In this document: piece after piece, positions 8,766 to 17,162 of the stretch | Layout of the letters: every line of letters starts with the position of its first letter | How positions within the stretch are numbered: position 1 is the stretch's first letter | NCBI RefSeq assembly: GCF_004341085.1 | Contig: NZ_SLXW01000012.1 | Location: forward strand, 1 to 60,112 | From: Sphingomonas sp. PP-CE-1G-424 | Lineage (GTDB): Bacteria > Pseudomonadota > Alphaproteobacteria > Sphingomonadales > Sphingomonadaceae | Length of the DNA: 60,112 bases | Direction: 5' to 3' | The notes under the pieces: model-generated | Database searches by the model: none | Told to the model about the DNA's origin: nothing | What the model saw: only the letters and a program-made list of their open reading frames with translations | Program-made: the position numbers and the translations under genes

Positions 8766-9253
8766 TCTCTATTCTCCCTTACCGATGCGACCGCGTCGTC
8801 GATCATCCGGCGGACGAGGCCGCCCAGATCGACGAAGGTGATAATGGATTCCTCGAGAAGCGGGTCGGGCTCCTCCTCGAAAAGCGCCGCGCACTCGGCC
8901 CGCTCGCGGAACTCCAGGAGATCGATCTCGCTGCATCCGAGATAAGCGGCCGCACGGTAGATCTGGATCATGAGGGGGGCTCCTGACAAAGCCGCCTGGC
9001 CGACGGCATCGTCGATGCAGCGGCTGAGCGCCGCCGATCCCCGGGTCGCGGCGACGGCGCCCCAGATAGCCCAACGGGGCACGTTTCGTTCGAGCCACGC
9101 GAAGAGGAACTCGCGATAAAGGGGGGCATCGAACGTGACCGTCCAGACGAACACATGCGAACGGCCGCCACGCTCACGGCGGGCCAGTGCGATTGCCGGC
9201 ATTCCATCCGACAGGATGCGCGTAAAACAGTAGGGAAGATCGGCCCTATGCAT
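8762..9253 (-). CDS. Unknown protein, shorter of two tandem paralogues
   Basis: 163 residues. A block reading LFAWLERNVPRWAIWGAVAA closely parallels LFAWMWSRPDRWSVWGRAAT in the gene just upstream. The shared pattern is [VI]-hydrophobic-D-x(6)-LFAW-x(5)-RW-x-[VI]-WG-x-x-A-x-x-G-x-A-x-LS, so I treat the two as tandem paralogues. The C-terminal half is acidic and helical (LLEFRERAECAALFEEEPDP). No known family was recognised. The ATG overlaps the end of the upstream gene by eight bases and the stop overlaps the downstream ATG by four, so expression is clearly coupled. Confidence 0.6.
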   Translation of the reverse strand: MHRADLPYCFTRILSDGMPAIALARRERGGRSHVFVWTVTFDAPLYREFLFAWLERNVPRWAIWGAVAATRGSAALSRCIDDAVGQAALSGAPLMIQIYRAAAYLGCSEIDLLEFRERAECAALFEEEPDPLLEESIITFVDLGGLVRRMIDDAVASVRENRE

Positions 9254-9995
9254 CGACGCTCTCCGGTCCTGGCCAGAAGCGCAACGGCCGAAGTCCGCCG
9301 CTGCCTAAGCCTGCCTTCTTCACGGCGCGCTCGGTCTCGAGCATGCTGGCGAAGATGAGTTTCTCGAGAGCCTCGCGCCCGTGGGCATTTACGAGATCGG
9401 CGAACTCGCGATACCGACCCGTCTGATGTTTAATGAAATCCCAGATCCGGTCGCGGTCCCCCTTCCTGTCGAGGGCGAGGGAGAAGATCGGATCCGACCT
9501 CGTGTTCTCATGGTAGAGGATGATGGAGTAGCTCTTCTCCCTTCCCCAATTCTTGTTGTTGCACCCGCACCAGATGTTGCCAGGGTCGTTCTCGTCGTCA
9601 TCCTCATCAAGGTCCGCCGGCCATGTGGCGATAGCGTCCACGGTCGATGGCTCCGTCAGGACGGCATCCGCCGTCTCGCGGGCGACGATTCCAGACAGGT
9701 AGGCCGGACCGAGACCGGTCGCCGCACGTCCCCAGACGGACCACCGGTCCGGGCGGGACCACATCCAGGCGAACAACCGGCTGGCGTGATCCGGATCGAC
9801 GGCGCCACCGAAGACCCAAATGCTATCGTACCGCTCCGAACCGTCACCCATTCCGCGCACCAAGTGGAGCGACGGCGTCGTACCCAGAAGGCATGCGACG
9901 TCCAGATAGGGAACGAACGGCTGAAGGGCCACGTCCTCGACGCCGAAGAACACGGCGTCCGCGGGGACCGAGCAGCTGATGTTTTCTTGTACCAC
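9246..9995 (-). CDS. Unknown protein, first gene of the ubiquitin-like operon
   Basis: About 249 residues from a GTG at 9995, preferred because AAGGAGGCAGGAGG lies just upstream. An ATG at 10028 in the same frame would add eleven residues but sits inside the probable promoter. It shares the LFAW...RW-x-V-WG block with the following gene. It also has an acidic linker (DLDEDDDENDPGN), a CGCNNKNWG segment that could bind a metal, and a helical C-terminal region (REFADLVNAHGREALEKLIF). No catalytic domain is recognised. As promoter-proximal gene of a seven-gene run ending with E1-like and DUF6527 genes, it may be a target-recognition or effector part (inference). Confidence 0.6.
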   Translation of the reverse strand: MVQENISCSVPADAVFFGVEDVALQPFVPYLDVACLLGTTPSLHLVRGMGDGSERYDSIWVFGGAVDPDHASRLFAWMWSRPDRWSVWGRAATGLGPAYLSGIVARETADAVLTEPSTVDAIATWPADLDEDDDENDPGNIWCGCNNKNWGREKSYSIILYHENTRSDPIFSLALDRKGDRDRIWDFIKHQTGRYREFADLVNAHGREALEKLIFASMLETERAVKKAGLGSGGLRPLRFWPGPESVDA

Positions 9996-10019
9996 GACTT
10001 GACCTCCTGCCTCCTTAAC

Positions 10020-10042
10020 TCTACTCATAGGTTGATCTTAAG
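10020..10042 (-). promoter_or_regulatory. Promoter-region motif shared with 18385-18407
   Basis: Read on the minus strand this 23-base stretch matches the plus-strand sequence at 18385-18407 at 18 of 23 positions. The common core is TCAACCTAT, two variable bases, then GTAGA, with TTAA upstream. Both copies lie in divergent intergenic regions. It could be a shared -10-type promoter element or an operator for one regulator. Confidence 0.4.
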
Positions 10043-10058
10043 TGGATAGGCAAGCGAA

Positions 10059-10448
10059 ATGTTCACGATCGAGTGGCGACCGGCCGCCGCACACGGCGAT
10101 GACCTCATGATCTCCGTCGCAGTGACGGCGCGGGAGAATGTCCGGCTGTTCGCGTCGAGGCAGCCGGCCTCGACGATGTTCCGCATCCGCGCCCCCCACG
10201 GCAGGCAGGTCACCGTGACCCGCCAAGCCGTCCTCGACTGGGCGACCGGAACCAACCTGCCGGTCGGGGACACCGAATGGCCGCTGGTTCCAATCAGTCG
10301 CGGCGATGGGATCCACGCGATCGAGATGCTCGATGCGTTTCTGGCGTGGACGCGTTCACGCGGGCTCATCGACGAGGCGACCTCCCGGCGCATCAGCGGT
10401 TTCGTCCAGATGGAGCTGTCAGGCGCAACTCGCGGTACGCCAGAGTGA
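10059..10448 (+). CDS. Hypothetical protein, divergent from the ubiquitin-like operon
   Basis: 129 residues. The N-terminal half is beta-rich with charged turns (MFTIEWRPAAAHGDDLMISV; VTARENVRLFASRQPASTMF). The second half carries a helical segment (GIHAIEMLDAFLAWTRSRGL). No domain is recognised. It starts 17 bases to the right of the shared motif, on the opposite strand to the ubiquitin-like operon. Its 3' end overlaps the convergent TnpC-like gene by 56 bases. Such a long tail-to-tail overlap is unusual and suggests that one frame was trimmed or that the two pieces were joined secondarily. Confidence 0.5.
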   Translation: MFTIEWRPAAAHGDDLMISVAVTARENVRLFASRQPASTMFRIRAPHGRQVTVTRQAVLDWATGTNLPVGDTEWPLVPISRGDGIHAIEMLDAFLAWTRSRGLIDEATSRRISGFVQMELSGATRGTPE

Positions 10449-10995
10449 TCGCGCCCTCTCGACGGGCGGCGATCACCCCCCGCCGCTCGAGCAGCCGCTC
10501 GCGCATGTTCGCCGCGATGGCCAGGCCATGCTCCCGTGCGCGCGCCTCAATCAGCAGCTCCATGTCCCAAACCTGCTGAAGGCGTTCGCGCTCACCGGCT
10601 TCGGCGCCCCGATCGTGCGGGACGACGTCGGGCAGATCGATCTGCATGGCGCGCAGCCGAGCTTCGATTCCAGCCTTGTGCGAGGCCAAGCCTCCCGGGC
10701 TGAACCGGCGCAGGCGCCACGGTATCCCTGACAACTCCCCGTTCCTGCCACGCCTCGGCGTCTGCGCCGAGATCAGATCGGCGAAGGGCGGTTCCTTGAG
10801 CGTGCGCAACGGGATGCCGACCCCATCCGCAAGTGCCAGGCGCTCTGCAGCATCCTCGTATCGTAAGGGCGCCTCAGCCTGCTCGAGCACGATGCGAAGC
10901 AGCGCGAGCCGATACTCGCGCACCCGTGCGCGTACGCCTGGACCGCTCCCGAAATCGGGGGGGCGATGGCCAGCGGCGTCACCGCCCGCGTTCAC
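10393..10995 (-). CDS. TnpC-like third protein of a recombinase trio
   Basis: 200 residues, helical and very rich in arginine and glutamate (RVREYRLALLRIVLEQAEAP; DMELLIEARAREHGLAIAAN). It shows no tyrosine-recombinase signature. I call it TnpC-like because of position and character. In Tn554-type elements tnpA, tnpB and a small basic helical tnpC follow in this order with overlapping ends. Here the ATG overlaps the stop of the TnpB-like gene (ATGA). Tn554 TnpC is about 125 residues and influences the efficiency and orientation of transposition. The longer length here leaves room for another role. Confidence 0.55.
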   Translation of the reverse strand: MNAGGDAAGHRPPDFGSGPGVRARVREYRLALLRIVLEQAEAPLRYEDAAERLALADGVGIPLRTLKEPPFADLISAQTPRRGRNGELSGIPWRLRRFSPGGLASHKAGIEARLRAMQIDLPDVVPHDRGAEAGERERLQQVWDMELLIEARAREHGLAIAANMRERLLERRGVIAARREGAITLAYRELRLTAPSGRNR

Positions 10996-13730
10996 GACAG
11001 CTTCCTTGCGGATGCCGCGTCGTCACCCATTCGGAGGTTGGGGTCCACGACCTCGTCGCGCATGGCTCGGTACTTCCTTATGAGATCCATCTCGCGAAGC
11101 GTCGCCTGATGGCGCGCGATCACCTGCTCCTGTTCCTGCACCGACTTGACCCGACCGTGGCGAGCCCAGACGTCACGCAGCGATACGGCGGCGACCATCG
11201 AGTCCTGTACCTCGTCGGCCTTGTCGGGATCGGGGGCGTTGCTCCGGCAACCGATGCAAGAGAACCTCACCGGACATTCGCCGAGCGTGACGCATGTCCC
11301 GCCGACGACCGATGTCAGCGCACCCACGTTGTCGAACGCCGCAGCCTTCTCCGCGTCCTGCACCGAAAGGGCACGCGCCTGGTGTTCCTGAAGATCGATG
11401 CTCGTATGGAATTGGATCCACCACCGGTCCCGCATCTTCCGGGAGGCCTTGGCGTAGTAGCGTGTGATATCGAGCGACTTCTGGTTGAGCCAGGCCGCGA
11501 TGATCTCCAGCGGAACGCCCGTCCCCGCCGCATACCCGGCGAAGCTGTGACGCAGATCGTACGCCTCGAGTTCGTGCCTCCCGATGAATAACACCTGCAC
11601 GAGCGGGCTGAGGGTGTTCGGTCGAAGGGGACGATCGCCGGCGTTCGCGACGAACCTGCCCGGGCCGCACTTCTCGCGCAGGGCTGGATCGGCAGCTGTG
11701 ATCGGAATTGGCCCGCCACCGTGCCAGCGGTCGCCTGCGAACTTCGCCATCGCCCATATGGACATGGCGCATTCCCGCGTGACGACGAACGGGACGGACT
11801 CGGTGAAACCCTTCGGAACCGCAAGGAAGACGTAACGCTGTTCTTCGTTAGGCAGATTCTCGAGGCGGAAGAACCGGCCAGGGTCCTGCACTATCTGGAA
11901 GAATTCGTGCGTACGAGCACCGGATGTCTTCATGACGTTCGTACCGGCGATGGCGACGAGCATTCCGTGGGTCAGCTCGGTGATCGGAAATGGCCGGAGG
12001 CCCAGCTCGACAAGCACCCTCCGGGCCCGTTTCGCCTGCGGACCCGCATACCACGCGAGTCCCCGCGGCAGGCGGATCGCCAGGTCTCGACCTACCTTGT
12101 TCGTCTTGAGGAACCCGAGCTGTTTCCGGACCATTTCCGGCGGCAGCCCGCGTCCAGTGTAGAACGCCAATGCGTCGACGGCCTGACTCAACCATGGATC
12201 GCGCGGCGTTGTACCATCCACCCCATCGCTACAATCGTAGGTGAGCCACCATTCCGTGTCGAAGACGCAGTCGTACTGGTCGCCCCCCGGAAGATGCCGG
12301 TGGTCGCGGCTGGAGGTGCCGCCGACTTCAACGAGCATCTCGTTGATGCGGTTGGTATTGCGCAGGGTCCAATGGCGGCGCTGAAGCCCGGGCACCCGAC
12401 GACCATCGTCGTCGAAGATCGGCGCGAGGTAGGAGAAGGTGATCTCGACCGGTCCGGACGTATCCAGCTTCGCGGCCTCGGTCATTGCCTGCGCACAGCA
12501 TTTCTGGTCGTGGGAGAGCTCTGCGACCCTCGATCCCGCCAGGAACCTCGCCTCGGCCAGACCGTCGGAGATAGGTTCGACGCGATCCTTGCGCTTCCGT
12601 CGTCCATCGGCGATCTGCTTGCGAATTCCTTTGCCTATCGCCGCAGCGAACTCCCGGGGCATCCGCGGTAGTGGCAGCTGAAAGCCTCTCAGCAGTTCAG
12701 CGTCCGGGGGTTCGGCGGCACGGACCTCTCGATCGATGTCGACGTGAGCCTCGAGCAGGAAGTGGCCGACCTTGTGCCGACGCGTATCCGGATCGTTCGG
12801 AAAACGCGTCTTTTCAAGGCAGTACTCGATCGCGAAGCGATCGAGGCCGTCCAATGTAGCTAGGTCGTCGTCGCCGACCGCGTTAGCGATCTGCTTCAGG
12901 ACCAGCATCTTGTGATATGCGTGGCGCGACACGGGTTTGCGCAGGATGTTATCGAGCAGCAGCAACCCGAGCCCGAAGAGCATTTCGTTCCGGCAGCCGA
13001 GAAGCTGCGCCGCACACGCCGGCGGTACGTCCCTGATCTGTCCGAAACCGCGTTTGACCAGATAATCCCGTAGGGCCAGAGGGGCCTGTTGCAGAAGCGC
13101 TGCCGCGTCGGCGCCCGCCGCTGCGCGGGCGAAACGGTGACTGCCGCCGTGCTTGTTCTTGTGCTCCGTCACCAACCTCTGCGCCATGGCTCCGCCACAC
13201 AGCAGTCGGGTGAAGTCGTGGTTCGTCGGGTCCGTGGGCATGTGACGTACCGCTGCGGCGATGGCGCTGGCGGGGGGGCGAACCTCTTGACCCGGCCGGC
13301 AGAGCGAGTGGATGCGTCGCAGGCGAAGGACGTCGTCGAGCGACGAATTCTCGTCCATGTACTGAGCCACGATTGCGTAGATGTCGGCCTTGCGCTCCAG
13401 GTCGAACAGAACCGCGCCATCCCCAGGATCGTTAGCGAACAGCTTGATGGCACCGGTGGCGAGCAGTTCGTCGAACTTCGGCGCCTTCAGCATCAACCGG
13501 GAGCGGTGGAACGACAGCAGGCGTGCACGTTCGGCATCGTCGAGGATGGCGTCGGATGCCAAGGCCTTGGCCTGCAGCATCCGCAACTTCGTACGCTTCC
13601 ACCGCCGCTTGGCGCGGGGCGGCTCGGGCGCGGCATCGTTCTTCGACGCCATCGGGTTACCGTCCGCGGGCGCTTCAAACAATGGCGGAACGGACGTTAC
13701 GGTGTCGTTGGTCGTGCGGGCGTCGGTCAT
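10992..13730 (-). CDS. TnpB-like large tyrosine recombinase
   Basis: 912 residues. The C-terminal catalytic part contains LEAYDLRHSFAGYAAGTGVP (R-H box; the first histidine of the usual HxxR is tyrosine here) and IIAAWLNQKSLDITRYYAKA, with the nucleophilic tyrosine in the RYYA segment. A cysteine cluster follows (CVTLGECPVRFSCIGCRSN), a feature of the second recombinase of Tn554-type trios and probably a zinc site. The long N-terminal half presumably holds core DNA-binding and partner domains. The start overlaps the stop of the TnpA-like gene (ATGA). The role is strand cleavage and rejoining for integration or excision together with the neighbouring recombinase. Confidence 0.75.
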   Translation of the reverse strand: MTDARTTNDTVTSVPPLFEAPADGNPMASKNDAAPEPPRAKRRWKRTKLRMLQAKALASDAILDDAERARLLSFHRSRLMLKAPKFDELLATGAIKLFANDPGDGAVLFDLERKADIYAIVAQYMDENSSLDDVLRLRRIHSLCRPGQEVRPPASAIAAAVRHMPTDPTNHDFTRLLCGGAMAQRLVTEHKNKHGGSHRFARAAAGADAAALLQQAPLALRDYLVKRGFGQIRDVPPACAAQLLGCRNEMLFGLGLLLLDNILRKPVSRHAYHKMLVLKQIANAVGDDDLATLDGLDRFAIEYCLEKTRFPNDPDTRRHKVGHFLLEAHVDIDREVRAAEPPDAELLRGFQLPLPRMPREFAAAIGKGIRKQIADGRRKRKDRVEPISDGLAEARFLAGSRVAELSHDQKCCAQAMTEAAKLDTSGPVEITFSYLAPIFDDDGRRVPGLQRRHWTLRNTNRINEMLVEVGGTSSRDHRHLPGGDQYDCVFDTEWWLTYDCSDGVDGTTPRDPWLSQAVDALAFYTGRGLPPEMVRKQLGFLKTNKVGRDLAIRLPRGLAWYAGPQAKRARRVLVELGLRPFPITELTHGMLVAIAGTNVMKTSGARTHEFFQIVQDPGRFFRLENLPNEEQRYVFLAVPKGFTESVPFVVTRECAMSIWAMAKFAGDRWHGGGPIPITAADPALREKCGPGRFVANAGDRPLRPNTLSPLVQVLFIGRHELEAYDLRHSFAGYAAGTGVPLEIIAAWLNQKSLDITRYYAKASRKMRDRWWIQFHTSIDLQEHQARALSVQDAEKAAAFDNVGALTSVVGGTCVTLGECPVRFSCIGCRSNAPDPDKADEVQDSMVAAVSLRDVWARHGRVKSVQEQEQVIARHQATLREMDLIRKYRAMRDEVVDPNLRMGDDAASARKLS

Positions 13731-15247
13731 TTGGCGGATCCCATCCAGCTGTCGAATGCGTCGTCGATCGGGTTTGGGTTGCAGAACTGCGGCAAGGCCG
13801 TCCGCCCAGGGGCGAGCACTGCGGTCTCGTCCGCCTGCATGACGTTGTGGAATGCTGCGGACAGAATGGCGTTTCGCCGTTGCCGGTGACGTTTCGAGTA
13901 CAGGAACAGCATCGCCTCGCCGGTTGACCAGGCCATGTACTCGATGAGCTTCTGACAGGCGGCGGCCAGAAGGTCCGGCTCGTCCCAGTACTTCGCGTAG
14001 ATCGTGTCCAGGTTCGAAGAGACGAACGCGTGACGCGGATCGTGACCGCGCAGACCGAGCGGCGCGAAGGTCGGCGAGAACTTGTGGTTGTAGAACCCGT
14101 CGCGGGTATAGTTGCCGCCGATGCGCGTCGGCACGATCGGCACCCTGAGATCGTCAAGGTGACCTGCCTCGTATTTTTCGCGGTAGTCATCGAACTTCAG
14201 ACTGCGACCGTACCGCTTCATTTCCAGCGGCGAGATCCGGTGATCGTCGATGTAGGCGATACCGTCCGCGGCACAGCCCGGCGTCCAGCCAATCTCCTTG
14301 TGGATTTGACCGCGCGATCCCTTGTTGATGGCGTTGCACCGGACGCCGCCGAAGCTCGCCTCCATCCAGTCGAGTATCGTCAGCGCGACGATCTCACTCA
14401 ACCGCGCCCCACTTTCGATCAAAGCGCGGAGGATCCAAAGATGTCCGGACGACCAGCCAGCGAGCAATGCCGTCTTGTAGGCTACGTTCATCGGCGTGGT
14501 AACGAGGCGTCCGACGGACGGCCATTTGTCACCGGCCATGATGAAGTATCTCGGCATCTCGTAGAGGAGCTTGCGAAGCTCTTCTTGACTGCGGTCGGTC
14601 CCGAGCGCCGCATGCTCGGCGAAGCGCACCGAGGGAGGGAGATGGTCCTGCAGGAACGGGTTGGCGTGAGGATAGATTTCGAGCGCCTGCTGTATGCTGA
14701 TGCCTATCGCCATCCCGTATAGAATCCGCGCAACGGCCGTGGCGCCCTGCTTCCCTGGATCGACGTAGAACGCGCTGTGGTTACGTGCTGGGGATAAGGA
14801 GCATCCGAGGTCCTCCTCGAGCATCTTGGCAATGAGCACCCGCGCCTGGTCGACCGAGCCCTCGATCGCCAGCGCCCCCTGCCGCTTCAGTTTCTGGACT
14901 ATCGGTGACGAGTAGAAGAGCCGCTGCCCCCGCTCGTAGCTGACGCACGTGCTCGCAGCCTTGTACCGGCTCATGTACGAATGGGTGACGCTCAGCTCGA
15001 GCTCACCATACCCTGGAACCTCGCCGACACCCCTTCCCCGGACGCAACGCGGAAACACGAGATCTCCGGTTTCGAACACCTCGAACAGGTCATCGAACGG
15101 TACCCCGCCCGGTCGTCCAGCGCCGGGCGAGGGTTCGCGTACCTTGGGCGCCAACGGTCGCGAGAAATCGATGGCCGGCACATTGCCGTATCGACCGCCT
15201 GTAACCGCGGAACCGATCGAGAGGCCAGCCCTCGTGTCAACGTCCAC
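13727..15247 (-). CDS. TnpA-like tyrosine recombinase
   Basis: 506 residues from a GTG start at 15247 that has GAGGAG nine bases upstream. The tyrosine-recombinase residues are visible in order: the first arginine in LIESGARLSEIVALTILDW, the HxxR box in LRGHDPRHAFVSS, and the nucleophile tyrosine in STGEAMLFLYSKRHR. The N-terminal 250 residues would form the arm- and core-binding domains. It is the first gene of the trio. The spacer upstream contains a possible promoter, TTGACG with a 17-base gap to TAGTTG, on the minus strand near 15380-15410. The call as a phage-like integrase is secure; assignment as TnpA rests on the operon. Confidence 0.75.
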   Translation of the reverse strand: MDVDTRAGLSIGSAVTGGRYGNVPAIDFSRPLAPKVREPSPGAGRPGGVPFDDLFEVFETGDLVFPRCVRGRGVGEVPGYGELELSVTHSYMSRYKAASTCVSYERGQRLFYSSPIVQKLKRQGALAIEGSVDQARVLIAKMLEEDLGCSLSPARNHSAFYVDPGKQGATAVARILYGMAIGISIQQALEIYPHANPFLQDHLPPSVRFAEHAALGTDRSQEELRKLLYEMPRYFIMAGDKWPSVGRLVTTPMNVAYKTALLAGWSSGHLWILRALIESGARLSEIVALTILDWMEASFGGVRCNAINKGSRGQIHKEIGWTPGCAADGIAYIDDHRISPLEMKRYGRSLKFDDYREKYEAGHLDDLRVPIVPTRIGGNYTRDGFYNHKFSPTFAPLGLRGHDPRHAFVSSNLDTIYAKYWDEPDLLAAACQKLIEYMAWSTGEAMLFLYSKRHRQRRNAILSAAFHNVMQADETAVLAPGRTALPQFCNPNPIDDAFDSWMGSAK

Positions 15248-15334
15248 TCTGCCTCTCCTCGATTGGCACTGGGTCCGGGAAAAAGCGCGAAACCCGGATG
15301 CGCATGTATCTCTAATGGTTTACACAACTCGTAT

Positions 15335-15361
15335 TAGGTAAAACAAAACCGCCGGAGCGGT
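15335..15361 (-). terminator. Short hairpin followed by T-run, minus strand
   Basis: On the minus strand ACCGC-TCCG-GCGGT (15361-15348) is followed by TTTTGTTTT. That is terminator-like, but the stem is only five base pairs and it sits about 100 bases upstream of the tnpA-like start. It could attenuate recombinase transcription or isolate the trio from outside transcription. Confidence 0.3.
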
Positions 15362-15491
15362 ACTCACTTTTCCATTACACTTACACCCCAACTAAGGAGG
15401 CTTTGCCGGGGCGTCAAGGTCACTATTCAATTACAGATACATAAACCGTTGAAGCGTCGGAGATCGGCGTCTAGCTAGAGGAGTGGAAAAA

Positions 15492-16625
15492 ATGACCAGA
15501 GAGTTGGAAGAGCGTCTGCAGGCGCTCCCGGAGCGGTGGCGTGACGTCACGCGGACCCGGACCTACGCGGTGATGGACTATGTCAGTGCCGGAGAGGACG
15601 GTGCCATTCTCGTCGACGTCCTTTGCCGCCGGACGGGCCTGACCAGATCCGCGTTCTATGCGCTGGTACGTCGATGGCATAAGTCCAAACAGGACCCCGC
15701 TGCGCTGGCCCCTTGGGCCAGACGAATCGACGGCACGACCCGGATCAGCAAGGAGGTTGTGGAATACATCGATGGTCAGGTCAAACCACTGATCGACCAG
15801 GATCCGGATCGGCCTACCGAGCCCGTGGCCGTTGGAGTGTTGGCCAGTTGGCCGGCCCATCTCCGCAAGCCCGGCATCAGCTATATCCGCCGTCGCGTCG
15901 GCCTGGCACGGAGCGAGCACCAAAAAAAAACGCCTGGGGTTACCCTGAAGGCCGGTGATGACGCTGACGATCCACCTCGGCCCAGACCGGAGCCAAGGTG
16001 GCCGCTCGACGTGATTCTGATAGATCACATCGCCATCGAGGCCGTAGTCTGGCTCGACGGGGAGCCAACGTTGCCGATCGCCACCATCGCGTTCGATCTT
16101 TTCAGCTGTCAACCGGTGGCCATTTCGGTCGGGCTCGACGTTCCGGGTCCAGCCACCGTCTCCGGAGTATTGGCGGAGTTGGCATCCAGAGCTGCCCCCC
16201 GCGGAGCCCCCGCGCCATCCACGGTTATCATGTCGACGGTCTTCGCGCAGGGATGGCCCAAGCTCATTGCAAGGCTTGGTGAAACGGGTGCCGTGGTGAT
16301 CCCGGAGCGGTCGCGAAAGCTCAAGTTCGGGCCGGACGCCAATCGGCTACTCGGCGGTTGGCTCTGTGGCTACAAGCTCGCGCCGAGGTTGGGCCACCGA
16401 CCCGTGGACGAACGCGCTTCGCCACGAGCGCTGTCAAAGATGCCGCATCGCGACCTCGCAGATCTCAGCGAACAGCTCAGGGGGGAGTCGATCCTTCGCC
16501 TGATGATTCTGATCGACGAGGCCAACTGGTCACCCGCCGCCGCTGCTCACCCATCATACGCGTGGGAGGTCATAGCAGCGCTCGCTGCAAACTACACCAA
16601 ACGGGTGCCGAGAGCCGACGGATAA
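15492..16625 (+). CDS. Mu/TniA-like integrase-core protein, catalytically degenerate
   Basis: About 377 residues from the ATG at 15492 (GAGGAG eight bases upstream; an in-frame GTG at 15483 is possible). An N-terminal HTH-like region (VLCRRTGLTRSAFYALVRRW) and an IS481/Mu-type linker precede a retroviral-integrase-like core. PLDVILIDHIAIEAVVW keeps the first aspartate, and ATIAFDLFSCQPVAISVGL matches the next strand. The region where the second Asp (D-N-G) and the glutamate should lie lacks them (IMSTVFAQGWPKLIARLG). DDE chemistry is therefore unlikely, and a DNA-targeting or regulatory role is plausible. A run of nine adenines at 15922-15930 lies inside the gene. It is divergent from the recombinase trio, and its promoter must lie in 15250-15480. 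Confidence 0.6.
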   Translation: MTRELEERLQALPERWRDVTRTRTYAVMDYVSAGEDGAILVDVLCRRTGLTRSAFYALVRRWHKSKQDPAALAPWARRIDGTTRISKEVVEYIDGQVKPLIDQDPDRPTEPVAVGVLASWPAHLRKPGISYIRRRVGLARSEHQKKTPGVTLKAGDDADDPPRPRPEPRWPLDVILIDHIAIEAVVWLDGEPTLPIATIAFDLFSCQPVAISVGLDVPGPATVSGVLAELASRAAPRGAPAPSTVIMSTVFAQGWPKLIARLGETGAVVIPERSRKLKFGPDANRLLGGWLCGYKLAPRLGHRPVDERASPRALSKMPHRDLADLSEQLRGESILRLMILIDEANWSPAAAAHPSYAWEVIAALAANYTKRVPRADG

Positions 16626-16811
16626 CCTGCACTGGGTTGCAACGTACGGAAAGTTTTAGTGCTGCTACTTCTGCACTGAAATCCGGAGCGCCGCGGGGTT
16701 GTGCGCCAGTTCAGCAACATTTGGAGAGGGTAGAGAGGCGGCACCGAGATCAAGCGCGTAATGCTCGATCCGAAGACGGTTATTCGGTGAGAAATTTAGT
16801 AACGTATCGCG

Positions 16812-17162
16812 TTAGCGACGAAGCGGCACGACGTTCGAGCCATTCGACCAGCGTGTCACAAAGTGCTGACGATCACGGAAACTCGGGGTTTGGAAGGCGT
16901 CAGCCAGCCTGTCATCACGGCAGAGGACTTCGATCAGCCACAGCAACGTCTCCGCAGACACCGCACCGTACGCTTCGAACTCTTCGATCTGATGATGCCA
17001 AAGCCCAGCCGCGTCCGCGACGTCGGCAACCGAAAGCCCGTAGCGGAAACGCAGGGCGGCTAGCCGTTGCCCCAGCACACGGGCGTCGGGGACCCGGAAC
17101 GGCCCCTCATGGTCGTCGCGCGGGCGACGACCGAACGCCGTCCACTCCAGGTCATCCATCAT
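16812..17162 (-). CDS. XRE-type HTH protein
   Basis: 116 residues. The central part, RVLGQRLAALRFRYGLSVAD followed by VADAAGLWHHQIEEFEAYG, is a five-helix XRE-like DNA-binding domain. The C-terminal helices (SAETLLWLIEVLCRDDRLAD) complete the fold. The ATG overlaps the stop of the exonuclease gene (ATGA), so it is the last gene of a three-gene coupled operon. Downstream it faces a 186-base gap without features before the integrase-like gene. It probably regulates its own operon or acts as an antitoxin-like partner (inference). Confidence 0.65.
   Translation of the reverse strand: MMDDLEWTAFGRRPRDDHEGPFRVPDARVLGQRLAALRFRYGLSVADVADAAGLWHHQIEEFEAYGAVSAETLLWLIEVLCRDDRLADAFQTPSFRDRQHFVTRWSNGSNVVPLRR

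Larger units (their letters stand above)
10393..15247 (-). mobile_element. Tn554-like recombinase trio (element ends not located)
   Basis: Three minus-strand genes overlap by four bases each: a 506-residue tyrosine recombinase, a 912-residue one with a C-terminal cysteine cluster, and a 200-residue helical protein. This is the Tn554 tnpABC order. By that analogy the element end nearest tnpA should lie to the right of 15247, perhaps between 15260 and 15480, and cargo would extend leftwards past 10393. No terminal repeats or target duplication could be identified. Confidence 0.55.
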
